Positions 1-11,300 of a DNA stretch of 64,000 bases are shown one piece after another (the first letter of the stretch is position 1; every line of letters begins with the position of its first letter). The stretch is from Litsea cubeba (lineage: Eukaryota > Streptophyta > Magnoliopsida > Laurales > Lauraceae): the NCBI GenBank assembly GCA_012931725.1, contig CM022951.1:74442832-74506831 (forward strand), in the 5' to 3' direction. Below the pieces are notes generated by a model that was given only the letters and a program-made list of their open reading frames with translations, searched no databases and was not told the DNA's origin. Position numbers and translations under genes: made by a program.

Positions 1-715
1 ATGACAGAACTCAACAGCAAATTTGTTGAAAGACATTCTCAGCAACAAGGACGAGAGAGAAAAAACTGACATAACACAGTCTAAATTTGTTGCAAAAAAA
101 CCAAAACGGTTATGTTAAGCAAGTTCTCACCTTTATTGGCTACAGAAACACTCTTTCATATGCAAGATCTTCTCCAACAACTCCGCCGACAAGAGACGGA
201 TGTAGAGTTGCCAGACACTGAAGAGGAACAAAGAGAATAAAACCACTTATCTCACAAAAGATTAGATGTCTGTGCAAGAATGTACTTTTCAGACATTCCC
301 TTTTTCATTACATCCAATACTTATATTTTTCTCCACTATTAGACAACTGAATGGGAATAGATTGAGGTGGGGTGCTGGAATAAATAGCAGGAGATGACAT
401 AAAAAAACATACATTAAGAAACCTGAGCGTAAAAGTTCACGAGCTAGAACGATCATCAGCATCTCAATCATCTGGGCCCTCAATTTATTCATATGATGGT
501 GCGGCAATTTGATTCCTGGACATTGATTGGATAGTTCTGATGGTGATGGTCGAAGCCGGAGAGGAAGGGGTAAATAGAGAGCAGGGATCGGCCAAGCCGG
601 AGAGGAAGAAGGGAAAGAGAGCTGGGAGCCGAAGTAAGGAGAGAGGAAGACGCGGGAGAAGGGCTGGAGCTCTGCCGGGAATGAGGAAGAAAGAAGTAAG
701 AAAAGGGAAAATAGA
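1..715. other. Degenerate sequence with one short open frame
   Basis: A 42-codon frame on the plus strand (ATG at 112, stop at 238-240) ends in an acidic tail rich in Glu and Gln. It looks like the C-terminal exon of some protein, but I do not recognise it. The rest, from about 530 to 715, is purine-rich on the plus strand, so it is a pyrimidine-rich leader on the minus strand. Long open frames there are low-complexity artefacts. The pyrimidine-rich stretch lies directly inside the terminal-type repeat at 717-858, as it does beside the related copies at 1071 and 32262. Confidence 0.3.
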
Positions 716-716
716 T

Positions 717-858
717 GACGATGTCGTTCGAAAGGAGGAGGGGTACAATAGTAAAAAATCACCGTACGAACACTATAATGGTCATATACGTGTATTTGAC
801 ACTAAATCTGTATAAAATGACTGTACCGACACTTTTTTGGTAAAATTCCCTAAAATTA
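717..858 (+). repeat. Terminal-type repeat, copy 1 (right-end orientation)
   Basis: About 140 bp that starts with GATGTCGTTCG, contains GTACGAACAC and ends in CACTTTTTTGGTAAAATTCCC. It is clearly related to 32262-32395 in the same orientation and to 1071-1207 in reverse. The outer end (GGTAAAA..CCC) faces right, so this would be the right end of an element lying mostly to the left of the window. The style (about 140 bp, outer end GGG..TTACC, pyrimidine-rich leader just inside) resembles long terminal inverted repeats of Mutator-like elements. That assignment is inference. Confidence 0.55.
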
Positions 859-1070
859 AAAGGCTCAAAGAGTCATATACACTATACAGTTCTGTATAAG
901 GTTGGGTCCGCAGAGGATTTGAAGATCCCGGTGGTGCATCTAAAATGGGTGTAGAGTCACTCAGACCGGTGTTGCCTATTGAAGATCCATTCACATTGAT
1001 ATTAATATACTTATCATCGGTGTACTTAGCTGAAAAAATAATATCATTGTAAAATCAACAAAACTAAAAA

Positions 1071-1207
1071 GGGCTTTTTACCAAAAAAGTGTTGTAAAAT
1101 AGGTATACGCCCATTTTAAACAGAAATACATCAATATATCTATTTTGGTGTTCGTACAGCATCTTTGGACGCTTTTACCCCTTGCTGTGCGAACGACATC
1201 GTCATGG
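1071..1207 (-). repeat. Terminal-type repeat, copy 2 (left-end orientation)
   Basis: Begins GGGCTTTTTACCAAAAAAG and ends with GAACGACATCGTC. It is the reverse complement relative of 717-858 and 32262-32395. The outer end faces left. The following 150 bp are a pyrimidine-rich leader (CTCTTCC, CTCTCC runs) followed by a GT donor-like site near 1394, as if transcription ran inward from the repeat. Confidence 0.55.
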
Positions 1208-4200
1208 AATTATAAGCCTAGCACCTCTATCGAATGATTTTGTTCTTCTTCTCTTCCCCAACTTTCTCCTCTCCCGCCTATTCTCTCTTTCTCCTCTACT
1301 TCCTCCTCTCTCTTACCCTCATCCTGCCTATTTGAAGGTCGAATAACTCCCTAAATCTGTTTAGAGAGAGAGACATCATCGATTGGATCGTCAGGTATGT
1401 TGTTCATCTTTCTACTTGGAGTTTAGCATTCGATATTTTTCTCGTGGCTGATCTGTGTCAAAGCAATGGCTACAATCGATGGATTCTCTCGATCTCTAAT
1501 CTTCTATTCCTGTTTTTGCTCTTTTTTCTCATGTTTGGGTTTGTTTCTGTTTGTTGCCCTTGTATTTGAGGGTTTTTGCCTCTCCTCACCTTTAGTTATT
1601 GGGTTTGTTTCTGTTTGTTGCTCTTGTATTTGAGGGTTTTGCCTCTCCTCACCATTAGTTCTTTCGGAAGAATAAGGTACCGAAAGAGCCCAGTCATGGA
1701 GGCAGATACTGAAGTAAGGCAGGGTTCACGTGGAGGCTTTTGCTTTCTTTCAATAGCTTTGCCTCTAAAATCGTCTGCCATAGCTAAAACTGAAAAACCC
1801 AAAGAAACCCATACGATCTGAAGGTACCCTCTAAAATCTTCACCTTTTCCTGTTTTCTTTTCTTTTTAGAAACTTCTTTCATGGATCAAAGTGCAAGATC
1901 CAAGGGTGATGTTTTTTGGCGATGATTATAAGTTATCCGCGCTTCTGAGAGTAATCTGTGAGCATAAAATAACTAAATGGTTGAATTTCTTAATATGAGC
2001 CAATGCTAGTGTTTCTCTATCTTGATTTCATATTTGCATTTCTATCTTCCTCAAAATTCCCATTCTCTTTTTTATTTGGTCCTTTGTATGAATATATATT
2101 TTCTTACGAAAACCATTGTTTCTGATATGGATTGGCTTTTTGAGCTAATGTGCTCATAACAAATCAGTAGAAAAGGCCCATTTGAAAACTCTGTTCTTTT
2201 TTTAATCTGTGTGTAAATCCTACCATGTAAAGAAATGTTATTTTGGCAGTGATGATTTACTAATGTTTCAAATGCCAGTTCTGCTTCAGTTCTTGATAGA
2301 GATAAGCTTATATATATATATATCTCTGAGCCATACCATTGTTGTGAATAGTTCTTCCATTTATAGTTCCAATAACTTTATATAAGTTAGTTTCTTCTTC
2401 CCAGGATTAAAATTTATTTTGATCTTATCTAATGAGCATTTCTTGGTATTGGAAGGAGTGGCTTTTTTCCTAATAATGGGACATTTGTTCTTCAATTTCC
2501 TGCTTTTACAGGAGAAGGTACTTGAGAGTTGCTAATTCCTTATGATCATGTGGAGTTTCCAAATTATTAAGAATTAGTTTGTTTGTAATATCACTTGTTT
2601 GATGATTATGTTTTTCAACTAAATCTTTCAGGTTTGTGGGTTTGGTTGATCTGTATTTTTTTTTTGTAACTTCTAATTCATTTGGTTTTATTTGCCACTG
2701 ATGATTTATCTTAGTTTTGGAGGTGTAGTGAACCCAAGACCCTGTTTTCAGGGAGAACCTACTTGGGGTAGCCACATTTCACATGACATTAATGGATCTA
2801 TCTGAGGCATTTATTCTTAGTCATTTTGTATTTGTCCATTGTCATTTTAAATAAATGAAATTACTATTAATTATTTTAGTTTATATGGATTTATTCAGTT
2901 TATATTATTTTTTGAGAGCATGGCTGGGAGGGTGTCTTATTGGATTCGGGTGCTAAACTTTTTAGCCATTAGGTTTGCTTTAGATTTGGGAGCTGCAGCT
3001 GGTTAGTTATTCTCCAGCTGGGCCTCTCTAAACTAGCATCAGCTTCGGACTATCAAATCTTGGTATTGTTGTGTTGGCTTCATTTCTGATGTTCATATGT
3101 ATAGAGGCTTCAAGTCCTAGTCCCTGTTATTAAGTTGAAGCTAGTTGGAGTTAACATTCATATAACTCCAATGGATCTTTTAAATAAATATCTTTTACCA
3201 TTTCATTGTTTTGTGATTTTTCCTATTTTATTACCTCTTGTACTTGAGTGTTTTTTTTTTATCTTCCCATGTTGATTTATCCATATTTGGACGTGGGGTG
3301 AAACCAAGACCCTATTTTCAGGGAGAACCTACTTGGTGTAGCCACACTTCACATGGCATCAATGGATCTAACTGAGGCATTATTTATCTTCTATTCCTAT
3401 TTCTTTGGTTTGTATTTACCTATTTTTCTTTCTAATGAAATTGATCTACTATTTTTGTTTCCAAGGATTCATTTGTTTATAGTACTTTGAGAAAATGGCT
3501 GGGAATGTGCTTTAATTTAGCCTTTTTGGAATTTGCTTTGCAATTTATAGTGCTGCCGAATAGACATTTTGTACATAACATTATTTTCCCTAAAATAATA
3601 TTTGCTACCTTTGTCACCTTGAATTTTTGAATTGTATTTCGTGTTTTTGTCTTAAGTTCCTGTTATTACAGGGTGAAGCTAGTTGGAGTTGAACATTCAT
3701 ATGATGCATACGGTCTTCTTAGCACTTGTATATCTTTACCAGTTTATTCTGTGATTATTATTTTCAACTAAATAAATCAACTGATTAAACCCTCGAAATT
3801 AGTGTCGTAGCAGAAGTGCAAACACTTGTAATAAGTTATTTTATGTTTTTCTAACCCTTTGTAACTTCCCTTTATGCCCATTTGCTAGTGATGATTTATC
3901 CATATTTGGAGGTGTGGTGAAACCAAGACCCTGTTTTCAGGGAGAACCTACTTAGGGGTAGCCACATTTCAATTGACATTTCAATGAAGTAACATTTCCC
4001 TGCTTTTATTCATTTCCTTACTGTTATATTGTTGTGTAATGTCTATCTATTGACTCATTCAAAGCAAGGACCCGCTTGTTTGAGAATTTCTGCTGGGAGG
4101 AGGGTATAAATAAAATCTCTTTATACTAGCCCCTAGCACGATTCCTAAATGCTCAAGTAAAACTTAGTCCATTTAAAGCTGGGTTTTGGTTAAAGGCCAA

Positions 4201-4782
4201 AAGTGATAATTCACAAATCAAAATATTCGGAATTTCACTAATAGAATATGAAATTTCGGATGTTGTGATGCAACACACACTGCTGTAAGAAATTCCCAAC
4301 ATATGGAATTCCACACGACTTCATGAATTTCTGATTGGTTGGAGGAATGTCATATGTTGGGAACATTTTACAGTGTTGCTGTTCTCTTAGCATTTGGCTG
4401 GATTTCCCCTTTTGGCTTGTAGATTTCTTCAAATTCAGCTTACAGAATGCTTGGGAATTTGCTAACTCAGGATGGGACAGCTATAAAGGATTTTGTATAC
4501 CCATCCTTAATGAATTCTCAGGCATACCTTGCAAATAGAGAGGCCCTAATTGAAGGTCGCATTTGGTTTTTATAATGAGGAGAAGCCTTAACTATTACCT
4601 TCCAATCATGGACATGAGTATTGAATCAGGCACCATGGTTAGATGTTCGAATTTATTTTGCATATTCTGGTGTCTTCAAATGTGATTAATGCTATACCCC
4701 ATTCGCTATTTTATTTTTTGCTTGTTAATCTGTTGTACTGCACCAACTAATTTTAGCTATACTTGTTTGCTGTTATATCCAG
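1208..4782 (+). other. Intron-like noncoding sequence with three related ~90 bp blocks
   Basis: No convincing coding region. The stretch opens with a pyrimidine-rich leader and is then AT-rich with poly-T runs, like plant introns. Three blocks at about 2700-2810, 3280-3385 and 3890-3985 share the core CCTGTTTTCAGGGAGAACCT followed by a GTAGCCACA motif, spaced about 600 bp apart. A second shared piece (GAAGCTAGTTGGAGTT) occurs at about 3136 and 3675. This indicates tandem duplication of a roughly 600 bp unit. Confidence 0.5.
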
Positions 4783-4911
4783 GTGAAGAGAATATATGTA
4801 CCCCTACCAGATGAAAATGTCAAGAGACTTCTCAAAAATCAATTAAAGGGTCAATCATTTAAAATACAAGGAGAAGTTGAGGGATTCGGGGAAGCACTAA
4901 AGCAAGGATAG
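4783..4911 (+). pseudogene. Spastin/fidgetin-like AAA ATPase exon fragment
   Basis: A plus-strand frame that starts exactly after a splice acceptor (TATCCAG at 4776-4782) reads VKRIYVPLPDENVKRLL followed by KNQLKGQSF. This is the segment just after the arginine finger region in plant spastin-like AAA ATPases that carry an N-terminal MIT domain. The frame degenerates where the family has its conserved EGYSGSD motif and stops at a TAG (4909-4911) after 42 codons. No neighbouring exons of this gene were found, so it is an isolated, captured or decayed exon. The preserved acceptor argues for a DNA-level copy, not a processed one. Confidence 0.7.
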
Positions 4912-5540
4912 GAAGAAGGAAAGAAGAGAGGAAATTTTGTCATGGAAGTAAAGATAGAGAATGGGCTAAGATTCATTTATTGGAGGGCCTCTCCCAACAA
5001 AAAAGACAGAACTTGTCAACTCTTTGCATGATTCTTCTGTCTTTTATTTATGGAATCTGAATGTGTTTTTTATTTTTTTTCCTGCCAAGTTTGGTTTTAA
5101 GAATGCTTTTATGTAATTGGTTGTTGAATGAATGGGACTTGTTTTTTGCCTTTTCTTTTTACATGTTACAGATTATTCAGTTGAATTGAAATGGAGGATG
5201 GATGGTTATGGATTGACTTTTTCTTCTCAATGTGATTTGAATGGATGGATTGATGTTTTATTTTGGATAGATGTGACGGGGGCTATGATATGATTATTTC
5301 CATTGCTAAATTGTGCTAGATATGATCAGTTAAAAGAGAAACTAACTGAATCTGCTTTAGGAACTGAAAACTGGCAATAAGTGCAAGCGCCTGAATCTTC
5401 ACACGGTGAACATAGTAAAGAACCAAAATCTTCAATAATTACAGATGGGGATGATCTATAGATTGTTTTTAGGGGGGGGGGGGGGGGGATCTTGTAGAAC
5501 TTGAGTTCTTACACATACGAAGTTAAATTTTGTGCCCAAC
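4912..5540. other. AT-rich spacer with a 17-base G run
   Basis: No coding signal seen. A run of 17 consecutive G lies at 5472-5488, next to TTTTTA. The remainder is ordinary AT-rich plant intergenic sequence. Confidence 0.5.
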
Positions 5541-5770
5541 ATTGTTTTTTGATAACGATATCGTTACCAAAATTTATAATTTCTTCATCCATTTTTTGTG
5601 TCCAATAAGAAAATAATGGTGACTTTATATTGAGATGCATAAACAATAAGAAAGACTCACGATTTCACTCAAAATCTAGTTTTCAAAATTTTTTTATAAC
5701 GATATCGTTACCATTATTTATAGATTCTTCATCCATTTTTTGTGTCGAACAACCAAATGACAATGACTTT
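5541..5770 (+). repeat. Palindrome-bearing ~144 bp repeat, plus orientation
   Basis: Two units, each carrying the perfect palindrome TAACGATATCGTTA (5553-5566 and 5697-5710, 144 bp apart), followed by a conserved stretch containing CATCCATTTTTTGTGTC and GACTTTATATTGAGA. The same unit recurs inverted at 7132-7571 and 7962-8391, and again in plus orientation at 8780-9240. Confidence 0.75.
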
Positions 5771-5784
5771 ATATTGAGAATCAT

Positions 5785-6780
5785 AAAGGTTCGAACCCTA
5801 AACAGGGGTACTCGGACATGTTTTCAAGAAAACGGCAGATCTGAACCCACTTGGTTGAAAAAGTGCGCGAGTGCAAAACTAACTAAACGCTATTGTTTTC
5901 GTAAAAAAAAAAAGCAGATTTAGAGTGTGCCATATGGTCTTTGAAACCCCAGAATTTCAACCACAAACTCCATCGGGAAGTGGACTAACCAGCCCCCTAA
6001 ACAGGGGTACTCGGACATGTTTTCAAAAAAAAAAAAAAAAAGTGTTGGCGAATCCAAAAGGTTCGAACCCTTACTGAAGGGTTCGAACCTCAGTGGTCTC
6101 TGGTATTTGGCCCAAAAGGGTTACATCCCAAAGGTTCAAACCCTTACTGTAAGGGTTCGAACCTTTGGGATTCGCCAACACTTTTTTTTTTTTTGAAAAC
6201 ATATCCGAGTACCCCTGTTTTGGGGGTTGGTTAGTCCACTTCCGTATGGAGTTTCTGGCTGATAATTTGGGGTTTCAAAGACCATATGGCACACTCTAAA
6301 TCTGCATTTTTTTGGACGGAAACAATCGCGTTTGGTTAGTTTTTCACTCGCGCACTTTTTCAACCAGGTGGGTTCAGATCTGCTGTTTTCTTGAAAACAT
6401 GTCCGAGTACCCCTGTTTAGGGGGCTGGTTAGTCCACTTCCTGATTGCGTTTCTGGTTGAAATTCTGGGGTTTCAAAGACCATATGGGACACTCTAAATT
6501 TGAATTTCTTTGGATGGAAACAATCGTGTTTGGTTAGTTTTACAGTCGCGCACTTTTTCAACCAAGTGGGTTCAGATCTGCTGTTTTCTTGAAAACATGT
6601 CCGAGTACCCCTGTTTGGGGGGCTGGTTAGTCCACTTCCCGATGTAGTTTCTAGCTGAAATTTTGGGGTTTAAAAGACCATATGGTACACTCTAAATCTG
6701 CATTTTTTTGGAAGGAAAAAATCTCGTTTTGATAGTTTTGCACTCGCGCACTTTTTCAACCAAGTGGGTTCATGAAAGAG
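5785..6780. repeat. Foldback repeat built of ~198 bp units
   Basis: Plus-oriented units (CAGGGGTACTCGGACATG at about 5803 and 6003) are mirrored by at least three reverse-oriented units (CGAGTACCCCTGTTT at about 6206, 6403 and 6601, period about 198). The symmetry centre is near 6105. Close to it lies an almost perfect hairpin at 6126-6170 containing AAGGTTCAAACCC and its complement, and a poly-A tract (6026-6042) is mirrored by poly-T (6180-6194). A 141-codon minus-strand open frame here only follows the tandem periodicity and is not a gene. Confidence 0.75.
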
Positions 6781-7131
6781 AGTTTCTGTCCAAACTGGTT
6801 CTATACTACTAAAGTATCTTCTAATTGGGGAGAGTCTAAGAAATCCTTATAGAAGTGTATATAGTAATGAATGTATATGTCCATTTTCTGCTATGTTTTG
6901 AATGTTCTAATTGTTCATATTGTATATAGCATTGGAATGAGTAACCTCTATGCTTCAATAGAACTATGGAGACCCATAAATATTGGAACCTTCAAGTTAC
7001 TACCTCAATGTGCCAAATTCCAGAGAGCCCGAAGGTTCGAACGCTCATTGTGAGGGTTCGAACCTTCACTTGACCGCCTTCATGGACCAAATTCCAGGGA
7101 GCCCGACGGTTCAAACTATACCTATTAGAAA

Positions 7132-7571
7132 AATGCATTTATGAGCCAAATCCGTGAGCCTTTCCCCCTGTTTATGAACCCCATTATAAAGTCATTGTCA
7201 TTTTAATGTTGGAGACAAAATATGGGCAAAGAACCTGTAAATAATTGTAACGATATCGTTATCAGAAAATTTTTGAAAACTATATTTTGAATGAAATCGT
7301 GAGTCTTTCTTATTGCTTATGCTCTCAATATAAAGTCACCATTATTTTCTTGTTGGACACAAAAAATGGATGAAGAAATTATAACTGATGGTAACGATAT
7401 CGTTATCAAAAAATAATGTCGGGCACAAATTCAAGTTCGTATGAGTAGGAATTCAAGTTCATATATTGTTAGGCCTATGATTTTACCTTACTACGCTGAT
7501 TTATCCCCTTTCCTTGTTTCCTAGTCATGTTTTTTATGGTTGGTGAGAGATGTGAGCTCGTTTATCATGTA
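7132..7571 (-). repeat. 440 bp direct repeat, copy A, with two palindromes
   Basis: Starts GAGCCAAATCCGTGAGCC and runs to GAGCTCGTTTATCATG. It contains TAACGATATCGTTA at 7248-7261 and 7392-7405. It matches 7962-8391 along its full length with scattered substitutions. Confidence 0.7.
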
Positions 7572-7961
7572 GAGATAGGATCCAAATTATTTTTTATGAT
7601 ACTTGACTTTTGATATTAAGTTAAAGTGTGAATCGTTAATGAATACACCCTTTACAAGTATGAATCTGAGCTTAGCATATTGTACAATGCACTTAGATTA
7701 TAAATCTTCTTACTTGAAATCTCTTTAAGCATCCCTAACAAGGACAATTTAAGATGGGAAAAGAGAGTTGATTTGAGAAACATTATTTAAATGTGTGATG
7801 ATTATTTATCAGAACTGAACAATGGGAGTATGAGACTATTTTGATTTCATCATGGTTTAAATGTTATCTAGGCAAAAAGAGCTGGTTCAATGCGTAGGTA
7901 TCGAACAGTTGCAGCTAAGTGGTGTCAAATAACTGAACAATGAGAAAGGAAAGTGAAGTTC

Positions 7962-8391
7962 TGAGCCAAATCCGTGAGCCTTTCTCATTGTTTATGCACC
8001 CCATTATAAAGTCATTGTCATTTTATTGTTGGAGACGAAAAACGGGCGACGAACATATAAATCATTGTAACGATATCGTTATCAGAGAATTTTTGAAAAC
8101 TAGATTTTGAGTGAAATCGTGAGTGTTTCTTATTGTTTATGCATCTCAATATAAAGTCGCCATTATTTTCTTGTTTGACACAAAAAATGGATGAAGAAAT
8201 TATAAATGATGGTAACGATATCGTTATAAAAAAATAATGTCAAGCACAAAATTCAAGTTTGGATGAGTAGGAATTCAAGTTCATATCATGTTAGGTCTAT
8301 GATTTTACCTTACTATACTGATTTATCCCCTTTTTTTGTTTCCTAGTCGTGTTTTTTTATGGTTTGTGAGAGATGTGAGCTCGTTTATCAT
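7962..8391 (-). repeat. 440 bp direct repeat, copy B, with two palindromes
   Basis: Second copy of the 7132-7571 block, with palindromes at 8068-8081 and 8213-8226. The interval between the copies (7572-7961) is ordinary AT-rich sequence without coding signal. Confidence 0.7.
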
Positions 8392-8779
8392 GACAATGAT
8401 TTTATAATGGGGTGCATAAACAATGAGAAAGGCTCCAAATGACAATGACTTTATAATGAGTTGCTACTATTATGTAAGGGGTTGGTTGATACGAACCTTT
8501 GGTCTATCTAGCACCTTTTTATAGCTTTTGCGCCCATTTTTTGTGTCTAACATCCAATTCGCAATGTCTATAAACTGAGATGCATGAATATTGAGAAAGC
8601 ATAACGAATTTGGCCCAGGAGACCAACGAAGTGAAGGTTCGAACCCCTAATGTAAGCCAGTCGTACAGACCAATGAAAACACGTCTGTCCACAATAGTTT
8701 TCACACTTAGAATTTGATATCATACATCAAATTTTTAGAAACTTGTCTAGAATTGCAATTTTTTTTCATGTAGGATCTC

Positions 8780-9240
8780 ATAAAATGGGCTTGTGTCCTT
8801 GTTTATGCTTCTCAGTATAAAGGCATTGTAATTTGGTTGTCTGTCACAAAAAATCGACGAATATACTATAAATATTGGTAACGATATCGTTACCATTACT
8901 TATAGATTCTTCATCCATTTTTTGTGTTGAACAACCAAATGACAATGACTTTATATTGAGAAGCATAAACAAGGAGAAAGACTAACAAATCTCATCCAAA
9001 AATTGATTTTCATAATTTTTTGATAACGAAATCGTTACTATTATTTATAGGTTCTTGGTCCATTTTTTGTGTGCAACGACCAACTAGCAATGACTTTATA
9101 ATGAGATATGTAAACAATGAGAAAAACTCACGAATTTCACCCAGAATTGTATTTTCAAAAAAAAATTAAAACAATATAGTTACCATTATTTATAGGCTTC
9201 TCATCCATTTTTTTTTGTCAAACAACCAAATGGCAATGAC
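8780..9240 (+). repeat. Palindrome-bearing ~144 bp repeats, plus orientation
   Basis: Three successive units. The palindrome is perfect at 8879-8892, has one mismatch at 9024-9037 and is decayed near 9170. The unit text (CATCCATTTTTTGTGT, GACTTTATATTGAGA) is the same as at 5541-5770. The 8392-8779 interval holds short partial copies of the same text and one GGTTCGAACC motif near 8636. Confidence 0.65.
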
Positions 9241-9517
9241 TTCAATTATATTAACACTGTAATTTAGCTCTTGAACATGAAAAATGGAACACATCTTGCA
9301 TGTTGTCTTAGTAATTGTGTACTGGCTCGATTTCTCCCAACCTTCCTTACCATAAAGCACTCATTTAAGTGAAGCCATAGATATTGCTCATAAACCAATC
9401 AATTCAAATGATACAGATTTTAATTTCATGCAATCCATAATTAAACCATCTTTAGATTGTATTCATAAGAATAGAAGTATATGTCACTTTAATAAGGTAC
9501 ATGTCACTTTAAATTTC

Positions 9518-9638
9518 TCATTCAGGATTTGGTTTGAATGTGATAGTGTTGAGAAGACCATAGTTTCGTCCAACTAAGCTTTGTCTGCAATAAGTCTTGG
9601 TATCATAAATTGATGCCATGCCCAGCTGATCCAAGTAC
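9518..9638 (-). pseudogene. Heparanase-like (GH79 glucuronidase) exon fragment
   Basis: Minus strand, starting after an acceptor (CACTGTCAG). The translation begins YLDQLGMASIYDTKTYCRQ and continues with LVGRNYGLLNTITFKPNPE before a TGA at 9518-9520. This corresponds to the C-terminal half of plant heparanase-like proteins of glycoside hydrolase family 79, which act on cell-wall arabinogalactan. The intact family continues with a tyrosine-rich segment where this copy stops. No other exon of the gene was found. It is the furthest-left of a series of minus-strand fragments from unrelated genes. Confidence 0.75.
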
Positions 9639-10360
9639 CTGACAGTGAAATACACATTCAAGTCTTAATAAAAGATCTCTTAGACCCCAAAAACCACAAA
9701 ATGATCAAAGCTAACTTACCAAAAACTGAACACAATGTCATAATCAGTTAAACTATGACAATGTGTCATAAAAACCAATAACAGCATATCCATTCCCAAT
9801 AACAGGTTACTGATTGAATTGCTTGTCTAAATTATATCATCAAAGGAAAAAAAATCAAAAAGTAAGAAGAAAATATACCCACAAATGGCTAAAAAAAATT
9901 ATGCAAAACAGACATCTACCACTAGAAAATTGCAAATCAACCGAACCTAGATTCGCTAACAAATTTTCCATAGTACAGATTTGAAGAGAGGACAACTTTC
10001 TCCATTTCTCCATCAATTAATCAACTTCTTCTCATCATCCAAAAAGACCCTTAGATAACCAGTCCAAGAGTATCATGCAAATTGCAAATGAACAAAACAG
10101 ATCAAGAGGGTGGTTTTTTAGAACTCAATATCAAATTGGTGTGGGTCTTTCCATATGCATGTAGATGGGATACAATTCATTTACGGAAAAAGTGGATGGA
10201 GGGGCATCAAACAGAACCTGCATTATCTTTGTGAGAGGCGAGAGCAGGAAGCCTCTTAATGTCATGAAAGGGGAATCACAAGATGTGGTTCTATACTGAG
10301 AACAAAAGAAAAGCAAAGAAAACGGTGCAATCAGTATGATGAGCCACAACTCTTGCTTAT
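9639..10360 (-). other. Intron-like sequence between gene fragments
   Basis: AT-rich with scattered splice-like signals. A minus-strand open stretch (10131-10362) follows the RPT6 fragment, but its protein is not recognisable and probably combines intron and spacer. Nothing else is supportable. Confidence 0.35.
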
Positions 10361-10362
10361 AT

Positions 10363-10832
10363 CTATTTTTCGGTACCAGGTGGCCCATAAAGCAAGACTC
10401 CTGATCAGTTCAGCAAAAGAAATTAATTTCCAATTCACATTATTTTTAATCCCAATGCACATTAATAGTGAAAATTACAAAAAGATGGTAACTAAGATTT
10501 GTACCTTTGGTTGAGCTATTCCAAGACTCTCAAACAATCAGGATGTTTGCTTAGTTGCAACTACTCAAACATACTAGGCTAAAATAAAAGAAGAAAAAAA
10601 AAAAAAGATGAACACTGATGCATATCATATTATCATAGGAATATGGTGGCATATAAAGCCTGAAACAAGATCTTAAAAGCCCACAAACCTCTTGTATCTC
10701 TTTAATTTGCTAGTCAAGACCACCAATCATGTCATATGTCGAATCAAGAACCTTTTCAACCTTCAATGCACTTGATGTAGGACCTACTTTACATGGCAAG
10801 ATCAAGTGGAGCACATAGCTATCATTGCGAAG
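10363..10832 (-). pseudogene. RPT6: 26S proteasome ATPase RPT6 fragment, three exon pieces
   Basis: On the minus strand, 10832 to about 10690 encodes LRNDSYVLHLILPCKV, then ALKVEKVLDSTYDMIGGLD and, after a TAG, QIKEI. 10553-10505 encodes LFESLGIAQPK up to a GT donor. 10401-10363 encodes GVLLYGPPGTEK before a stop. These are consecutive parts of RPT6 (regulatory subunit 8), the AAA ATPase of the proteasome base, running from the N-terminal domain into the Walker A motif. The normally invariant GTGKT reads GTEK followed by a stop, so the P-loop is destroyed. Introns are retained, so this is a genomic copy, not a processed one. Confidence 0.88.
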
Positions 10833-11029
10833 AGCACAGGGCTATCATTGCATGTTGTGCCCATTCCAAGTACAAGTAACAGGCATGTATAAGTAAAACC
10901 ATGCATAAATCTGAAGACAAGTATAAGTAACTCTAAATAATAAATCTGATGACAAGTATAAGTAACATCCCATGTATCATGTTGGGCCCATTCCAGTTGT
11001 GTGTAACTCTACACCCATTCACCATTTCA

Positions 11030-11136
11030 ATAGGAAGGGTGATAGCTTCATTTGTAAGCATAGAAACAACATCCAACATAGATGGCCTATCCGATGGGCT
11101 TTCTTGAACACAAAGGAGAGCCAGATGAACATCCCT
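11030..11136 (-). pseudogene. Receptor-like kinase fragment, C-terminal kinase exon
   Basis: The minus strand encodes DVHLALLCVQESPSDRPSM followed by LDVVSMLTNEAITLP. This is kinase subdomain XI of plant G-lectin S-receptor or cysteine-rich receptor-like kinases, including the conserved CVQ..P.DRP..  motif. An earlier part of the same kinase lies at 23192-23325, on the other side of the chromovirus insertion, in the same orientation and correct order. The flanking 11137-11300 is the intron side of this fragment. Confidence 0.85.
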
Positions 11137-11300
11137 TCTAAGTTCAAATGCGATAGATTAATTGCCTAATGATGGATGCATCAGCTCAATGATCATATTG
11201 ATTCAATTCACATCATAATTCATGGGAAAATTGTGTACAAAACAAGTATTTAGAATAATTAAACAAGTTAAAAGTAAATTTCTTTAGCTACTCACATATC

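Noticed and set aside
289..815. Open frames of 87-157 codons on both strands
   Set aside because: Driven by purine/pyrimidine-rich composition; no family resemblance, and overlapping on both strands.
6136..6561. 141-codon minus-strand open frame
   Set aside because: Its protein is two copies of the 198 bp tandem repeat read through; related copies of the repeat are not open.
5788..8645. tRNA genes, suggested by GGTTCGAACC
   Set aside because: No cloverleaf, A-box or acceptor stem could be drawn around any copy.
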